64,000 nucleotides of DNA from Pseudomonadota bacterium (GTDB lineage Bacteria; Pseudomonadota; Alphaproteobacteria; Rhizobiales; Rhizobiaceae): contig JAEWDP010000148.1 of the NCBI GenBank assembly GCA_023390055.1, forward strand, positions 4,112-68,111, written 5' to 3'. Both the position numbers and the translations under genes were made by a program. The notes under the pieces are model-generated. The model was not told the DNA's origin. It was given only the letters and a program-made list of their open reading frames with translations, and did no database searches. Positions 59,732 to 64,000 of this stretch are shown here, piece after piece. Numbering within the stretch: the first letter of the stretch is position 1; every line of letters begins with the position of its first letter.

Positions 59732-61045
59732 ATGACACCTAAGACAATTTTGCTGGGCACCTGCTCGGCGCTGGTTTTTTCCGGCATGGCTTCGGCCGCG
59801 ACCCTTACAATTGCCACCGTGAACAACGGTGACATGATCCGGATGCAAGGTCTGACTGAAGACTTTACATCCAAGAACCCCGATATTGAGATCGAGTGGG
59901 TTACCTTGGAAGAGAACGTATTGCGGGAACGCGTTACGACAGATATCGCCACAAGCGGCGGCCAGTACGATATCCTGACTATCGGCAACTACGAAGTACC
60001 GATCTGGGCAAAGCAGGGCTGGTTGCTCGAGCTTGATGGACTGGGTGATGACTACGATGTCGATGACCTGTTGCCAGCCATTCGTGGTGGTCTGTCGGTG
60101 GATGGCAAGCTTTATGCAGCGCCATTCTACGGCGAGTCGGCGATGATCATGTATCGTACCGACCTGTTTGAGAACGCTGGGCTCGAGATGCCGGAAAGCC
60201 CGACTTGGGAATTCATAGCAGATGCTGCACGCAAGATTACAGACCGCGATGCTGACATCAACGGAATCTGCCTGCGCGGCAAGGCCGGATGGGGTGAAAA
60301 CATGGCCTTCATCACGGCACTGACGAATTCGTTCGGCGGGCGCTGGTTTGACGAGAACTGGCAGCCACAGTTCGACCAGCAAGAATGGAAGGATGCGCTG
60401 CAGTTCTATGTGGATCTGATGAAGGATGCCGGACCGGCCGGAGCATCTTCCAATGGCTTCAATGAAAACCTGACACTCTTCCAGCAAGGCAAATGCGGCA
60501 TGTGGATGGATGCCACTGTGGCAGCTTCCTTTGTGTCGAACCCGGACGATTCCAAGGTTGCTGACAAGGTTGGCTATGCGCTCTTCCCCTCAAAGGAGGG
60601 AGTGGACAATCATGGGAACTGGCTGTGGTCCTGGAACCTTGCAGTTCCAGCAAGTTCGAAGAATGCCGACGCCGCCCAGAAGTTCATCGCTTGGGCGACC
60701 AGCAAGGAGTACACCGAGCTTGTTGCTTCCAAGGAAGGGTGGGCAAATGTTCCGCCGGGTACGCGAACCTCGCTCTATCAGAATGAGGAATATAAAAAGG
60801 CGGCTCCTTTTGCAGAACCAACACTCGCCGCAATGAATGCGGCCGATATTACCAATCCTAGCGTAAAGCCTGTGCCGTATACGGGCGGTCAATTCGTGGC
60901 AATCCCAGAATTTCAGGCGATCGGTACCAATGTCGGCCAGTTGTTCTCGGCTGTCATCGCGGGCCAATCCTCCGTTGATGAGGCGCTTGCTCAGGCACAG
61001 TCAGCGACTGTACGTGAAATGACGCGGGCAGGTTATATCAAGTAA
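59732..61045 (+). CDS. smoE: Polyol (sorbitol/mannitol) ABC binding protein SmoE-like
   Basis: A 437-residue family-1 binding protein. Signal peptide to about residue 22 (CSALVFSGMASAA), then LTIATVNNGDMIRMQGLTEDF, the characteristic start of SmoE/MtlE proteins. Further landmarks: YGESAMIMYRTDLFE, ICLRGKAGWGENMAFITALTNSFGGRWF, WNLAVPASSKNADAAQKFI. GGGAGG lies before the ATG. With SmoFGK it imports sorbitol, mannitol or related hexitols, and a mannitol dehydrogenase follows the operon. Confidence 0.92.
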   Translation: MTPKTILLGTCSALVFSGMASAATLTIATVNNGDMIRMQGLTEDFTSKNPDIEIEWVTLEENVLRERVTTDIATSGGQYDILTIGNYEVPIWAKQGWLLELDGLGDDYDVDDLLPAIRGGLSVDGKLYAAPFYGESAMIMYRTDLFENAGLEMPESPTWEFIADAARKITDRDADINGICLRGKAGWGENMAFITALTNSFGGRWFDENWQPQFDQQEWKDALQFYVDLMKDAGPAGASSNGFNENLTLFQQGKCGMWMDATVAASFVSNPDDSKVADKVGYALFPSKEGVDNHGNWLWSWNLAVPASSKNADAAQKFIAWATSKEYTELVASKEGWANVPPGTRTSLYQNEEYKKAAPFAEPTLAAMNAADITNPSVKPVPYTGGQFVAIPEFQAIGTNVGQLFSAVIAGQSSVDEALAQAQSATVREMTRAGYIK

Positions 61046-61061
61046 GCTCCTCCCGAGCCAG

Positions 61062-61088
61062 GCGCCACCCGGCTTGACCGGGTGGCGC
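61062..61088 (+). terminator. Intercistronic hairpin after smoE
   Basis: GCGCCACCCGG (61062-61072) pairs perfectly with CCGGGTGGCGC (61078-61088), loop CTTGA. Partial terminator or mRNA-protecting element between the binding-protein and permease genes. Confidence 0.7.
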
Positions 61089-61170
61089 AGCAAGGATCCT
61101 TCCACTGATCATGTGAAGACCCGAGGTTGCCTACGCCGTAGGTGGAAGCACCGTTTTCGAGGGGCGCAAG

Positions 61171-62043
61171 ATGGCGACGCAGAACACCAAAACATTGGCG
61201 CGGTTAATGATGGCGCCGTCAGTGATCCTGTTGCTGGTCTGGATGGTTGTGCCACTGTCGATGACGCTCTGGTTCTCCTTTCAGAACTATAACCTGCTCA
61301 ATCCCGGCAATGTCAGCTTCACGGGTCTCTTCAATTACAAGTACTTCTATAGCGACCCGGCATTTTTCCAGTCGATCTGGAACACACTCGCAATCGTTGT
61401 CGGTGTGCTGCTCATCACTGTTGTCGGTGGTACGCTGATCGCGCTTCTGCTCGACCAGCCAATCTTTGGTCAGGGCATTGCCCGCATACTCGTCATCTCG
61501 CCGTTCTTCGTGATGCCGCCTGTTGCAGCCCTGGTGTGGAAGAACATGATCATGCATCCCGGTTACGGGGTGTTTGCGGATATCAGTCGTCTGTTTGGAC
61601 TGCAACCGGTCGACTGGTTTGCGCAGTATCCACTTCTGTCGATCATCATAATCGTTGCCTGGCAGTGGCTTCCCTTCGCCACCTTGATCTTGCTCACCGC
61701 GCTGCAATCGCTGGACAGTGAACAGAAAGAGGCAGCTGAAATGGACGGTGCCAATTTCTTCTACCGCTTCATATACCTGACGCTGCCGCATCTATCGCGC
61801 GCAACGACAGTTGTGATCCTCATCCAGACGATCTTTCTGCTCGCAGTCTATGCAGAGATCCTCGTGACCACCAATGGCGGACCAGGTTATGCATCTACCA
61901 ACCTGGCTTTCCTGATCTATCGTACAGCGTTGCTTGGCTATGACGTCGGTGGCGCATCCGCTGGTGGCATTATTGCCGTCATTCTCGCCAATATAGTTGC
62001 CATCTTCCTGATGCGGGCAGTTGGCAAGAACCTCGACAAATAG
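61171..62043 (+). CDS. smoF: Polyol ABC permease SmoF-like
   Basis: A 290-residue MalF-type permease with six helices. ATPase-contact loop DSEQKEAAEMDGANFFYRFIYLTLP near residue 185; ILVTTNGGPGYASTNLAFLIY follows, with the TxGGPG motif of the family. Start ATG 61171 with GAGG upstream. Ten bases separate it from smoG. Confidence 0.92.
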   Translation: MATQNTKTLARLMMAPSVILLLVWMVVPLSMTLWFSFQNYNLLNPGNVSFTGLFNYKYFYSDPAFFQSIWNTLAIVVGVLLITVVGGTLIALLLDQPIFGQGIARILVISPFFVMPPVAALVWKNMIMHPGYGVFADISRLFGLQPVDWFAQYPLLSIIIIVAWQWLPFATLILLTALQSLDSEQKEAAEMDGANFFYRFIYLTLPHLSRATTVVILIQTIFLLAVYAEILVTTNGGPGYASTNLAFLIYRTALLGYDVGGASAGGIIAVILANIVAIFLMRAVGKNLDK

Positions 62044-62052
62044 GGGAAGATC

Positions 62053-62877
62053 ATGGCGCGTACCGTAACCAGACGACACAAGGTCATTGCCACGATTGCC
62101 GCATGGACCGTGGCTTTGACGATCTTCTTTCCGATCCTTTACACGCTTGTGACGAGCCTCAAGACGGAGCCGGAGGCGATCGCCGGCTTCAGCCTCATTC
62201 CGTCCGGCACATTTGAGAATTACATTACGGTTCAAACGCAGCGTGACTATATTCGACCATTCATGAATTCGGTGGTGCTGTCCGTTGGTTCCACCGTTCT
62301 TGCGCTCATCGTTGCCATTCCAGCCGCCTGGGCCATGGCGTTTTCGCCGACCAGATGGACCAAGGACATCTTGATGTGGATGCTTTCCACCAAGATGATG
62401 CCTGCGGTTTCCGTTCTCGTTCCGATCTACCTGATTTTCCGCGACTTCAGCCTGCTCGATTCCCGCATTGGCCTGACGATCATGTTGATGCTGATCAACC
62501 TGCCGATCGTGGTGTGGATGTTGTATACCTATTTCCGCGAGATCCCGGGTGAAATCCTGGAAGCGGCACGTATGGACGGCGCAGGATTGTGGCAGGAGAT
62601 CGTTCATGTGCTGACGCCGATGGCAATACCCGGCATCGCATCGACCTTGCTTCTCAATATTATTCTGGCCTGGAACGAATCGTTCTGGACGATACGGCTG
62701 ACGACAACGAACGCGGCGCCGTTGACGGCTTTCATTGCATCGTTTTCGAGCCCGCAAGGTCTGTTCTGGGCAAAGCTTTCGGCCGCGTCGACGATGGCGA
62801 TTGCGCCAATTCTCATCCTTGGCTGGTTCAGCCAGAAGCAACTCGTTCGCGGCCTCACCTTCGGCGCGGTTAAGTAG
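62053..62877 (+). CDS. smoG: Polyol ABC permease SmoG-like
   Basis: A 274-residue MalG-type permease. Features: LYTLVTSLKTEPEAIAGFSLIP near residue 30, the EAA loop EIPGEILEAARMDGAGLWQEIVHVLTP near 170 and LAWNESFWTIRLTTTNAAPLTAFIASF, characteristic of hexitol transporters. GGGGAAG precedes the ATG. Partner of SmoF. Confidence 0.92.
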   Translation: MARTVTRRHKVIATIAAWTVALTIFFPILYTLVTSLKTEPEAIAGFSLIPSGTFENYITVQTQRDYIRPFMNSVVLSVGSTVLALIVAIPAAWAMAFSPTRWTKDILMWMLSTKMMPAVSVLVPIYLIFRDFSLLDSRIGLTIMLMLINLPIVVWMLYTYFREIPGEILEAARMDGAGLWQEIVHVLTPMAIPGIASTLLLNIILAWNESFWTIRLTTTNAAPLTAFIASFSSPQGLFWAKLSAASTMAIAPILILGWFSQKQLVRGLTFGAVK

Positions 62878-62888
62878 GGAAGACGATC

Positions 62889-63887
62889 ATGGGCAGCATC
62901 ACGCTCCAAAAGGTGTCGAAGTCCTTCGGCGACGCGGAAATCATCCCGTCGATCGACCTGGAAATATGCGACGGTGAGTTTGTTGTCTTCGTTGGGCCGT
63001 CAGGCTGTGGAAAATCCACGTTGCTGCGCCTTATCGCGGGTCTTGAAGACGTCAGCGGCGGTTCGATCCTGATCGACGGACAGGACGTGACGCAAACGGC
63101 CCCGGCGCATCGAAGGCTGGCCATGGTGTTTCAGTCATATGCGCTTTATCCGCATATGAGCGTCAGGAAGAATATCGCGTTTCCGCTGAAGATGGCGAAG
63201 ATCGACAAGGCGGTGATCGAGCAGAAAGTCGAAGACGCTGCCCGGGTCCTCAATCTCAGCGAATATCTGGAACGTCGACCGTCCCAACTATCGGGTGGCC
63301 AGCGTCAGCGTGTGGCGATCGGGCGTGCAATCGTGCGTGAACCATCGGCCTTCCTGTTCGACGAGCCCTTGTCGAACCTGGATGCCGCCTTGCGCGGCAC
63401 GATGCGGCTCGAAATCAGCCAACTCCATCATCAGTTGAAGACCACCATGGTCTATGTCACGCATGATCAGGTGGAAGCCATGACAATGGCCGACAAGATC
63501 GTCGTCCTCAATCGTGGCAATATCGAGCAGGTTGGCTCTCCACTGGACCTCTATTCAAGGCCACGCAATCTTTTCGTTGCCGGTTTCATCGGCTCGCCGA
63601 AGATGAACCTTCTGGACGGAGAGTTTGCGCGTTCCAGGGGGGCAAGGACCGCCGGCATCCGGCCGGAGCATATTGCCCTTTCTCATGAAAGTGGCTTGTG
63701 GAGCGGCAGTGTCACCGTTGCCGAACACCTCGGATCGGACACATTCCTGCATGTTGATGTTGATGGGGTAGGCCAGATCAACGTGCGTTGTGATGGTGAG
63801 TTCAGTGCACGCTACGGCGACCGGATCTTCTTGACGCCAAACGAAGAAAAGCTGCATCGCTTTGATGAACAGGGCCTGGCGATCTGA
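62889..63887 (+). CDS. smoK: Polyol ABC transporter ATPase SmoK-like
   Basis: A 332-residue MalK-type ATPase. Walker A GPSGCGKST (residues 37-45), Q-loop MVFQSYALYPHMSVRKNIAFP, signature LSGGQRQRVAIGRAI, Walker B FLFDEPLSNLD, switch His in YVTHDQVEAMTMAD, and a C-terminal TOBE region with GIRPEHIAL. It follows smoG by 11 bases. It resembles the MalK-type ATPase at 6620 but belongs to a different operon. Confidence 0.93.
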   Translation: MGSITLQKVSKSFGDAEIIPSIDLEICDGEFVVFVGPSGCGKSTLLRLIAGLEDVSGGSILIDGQDVTQTAPAHRRLAMVFQSYALYPHMSVRKNIAFPLKMAKIDKAVIEQKVEDAARVLNLSEYLERRPSQLSGGQRQRVAIGRAIVREPSAFLFDEPLSNLDAALRGTMRLEISQLHHQLKTTMVYVTHDQVEAMTMADKIVVLNRGNIEQVGSPLDLYSRPRNLFVAGFIGSPKMNLLDGEFARSRGARTAGIRPEHIALSHESGLWSGSVTVAEHLGSDTFLHVDVDGVGQINVRCDGEFSARYGDRIFLTPNEEKLHRFDEQGLAI

Positions 63888-63907
63888 CGCGGGCATGGAG
63901 TAGCATG

Positions 63908-64000
63908 ATGACTGTCCAACTTTCCTCTGCCGCACTTGAGCAGGTTTCGAAGACTGCAACCGTGCCAGCATATGATCCGTTGAAACTCTCGCCGGGCATC
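63908..64000 (+). CDS. Mannitol dehydrogenase-family protein, N-terminal fragment
   Basis: Thirty-one codons before the window ends. MTVQLSSAALEQVSKTATVPAY followed by DPLKLSPGI matches the start of long-chain mannitol 2-dehydrogenases (MtlK/MtlD, fructuronate reductase family), where a YDxxxLxPGIVH segment leads into the NAD-binding loop. ATG 63908 is 7 bases after GGAG; ATG 63905 is an alternative. It would oxidise the imported hexitol to fructose. Unlike the Sinorhizobium smo operon, no short-chain sorbitol dehydrogenase gene lies between smoK and this gene. Confidence 0.75.
   Translation, partial: MTVQLSSAALEQVSKTATVPAYDPLKLSPGI

Noticed and set aside
1..64000. CRISPR arrays, tRNA or rRNA genes, prophage or conjugation modules, toxin-antitoxin pairs
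   Set aside because: No regularly spaced repeats, cloverleaf-like segments, integrases, intact transposases or recognisable toxin or antitoxin proteins were seen.

Overview
The window reads as alphaproteobacterial DNA of the Hyphomicrobiales (Rhizobium, Phyllobacterium and Brucella relatives). The evidence is a complete PhyR-NepR-EcfG general stress locus, many copies of the EcfG promoter (GGAAC, 16-17 bases, CGTT), HWE-type histidine kinases, paired Ku genes, a Smo-type polyol operon and many solute-binding-protein ABC operons each with its own LacI, LysR or SorC regulator. I saw no rRNA, tRNA, CRISPR array or intact transposase. The density of catabolic transporters suits a chromid or large plasmid, but no replication genes are present to prove this.

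Layout. 1-2155: end of a tripartite tricarboxylate transporter (TctC-TctB-TctA). 2174-7726: a LacI regulator facing a CUT1 sugar ABC operon, with two matching operators between them. 8142-23623: a stress region holding an HWE kinase, a caa3-type oxidase cluster (coxB with cytochrome c, fused coxA-coxC, a small membrane protein, ctaG-like, triheme cytochrome c), an isochorismatase-family hydrolase, several small proteins, a 58-residue NepR-like protein, two disrupted ku genes, a second EcfG-type sigma factor and a PQQ glucose dehydrogenase. 23734-32240: LysR, then Liv ABC transporter, GMC oxidoreductase and a 3-hydroxyisobutyryl-CoA hydrolase-like enzyme. 32640-36834: sulfate ABC transporter (sbp-cysT-cysW-cysA). 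37058-39260: glutaryl-CoA dehydrogenase and a divergent LysR. 39488-46743: membrane dipeptidase, complete Dpp-type peptide ABC transporter, LysR. 46858-50214: a second Dpp-type binding protein with two permeases but no ATPases. 50229-54713: the core stress module (DUF883 protein, membrane protein, EcfG, NepR, PhyR, HWE kinase) and a candidate small RNA. 55514-58554: M20 amidohydrolase and a two-domain Dpp ATPase, plausibly the other half of the 46858-50214 operon. 58635-64000: SorC-type regulator and a SmoEFGK polyol operon running into a mannitol dehydrogenase.

How it fits together. By eye I found thirteen EcfG-type promoters, all in the two stress blocks. They precede the oxidase cluster, isochorismatase, both ku genes, the second sigma factor, glucose dehydrogenase, several small proteins, nepR-ecfG, phyR and the small RNA candidate. 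The most interesting signal is that RNA (minus strand, about 54682 to 54575): an exact EcfG promoter, two hairpins exposing C-rich loops that could pair with Shine-Dalgarno sequences, and a terminator-like hairpin. Also notable are frameshifts in both ku genes and three related degenerate fragments, possibly insertion-sequence ends, two of which lie inside operons (coxB/coxA and cysW/cysA).
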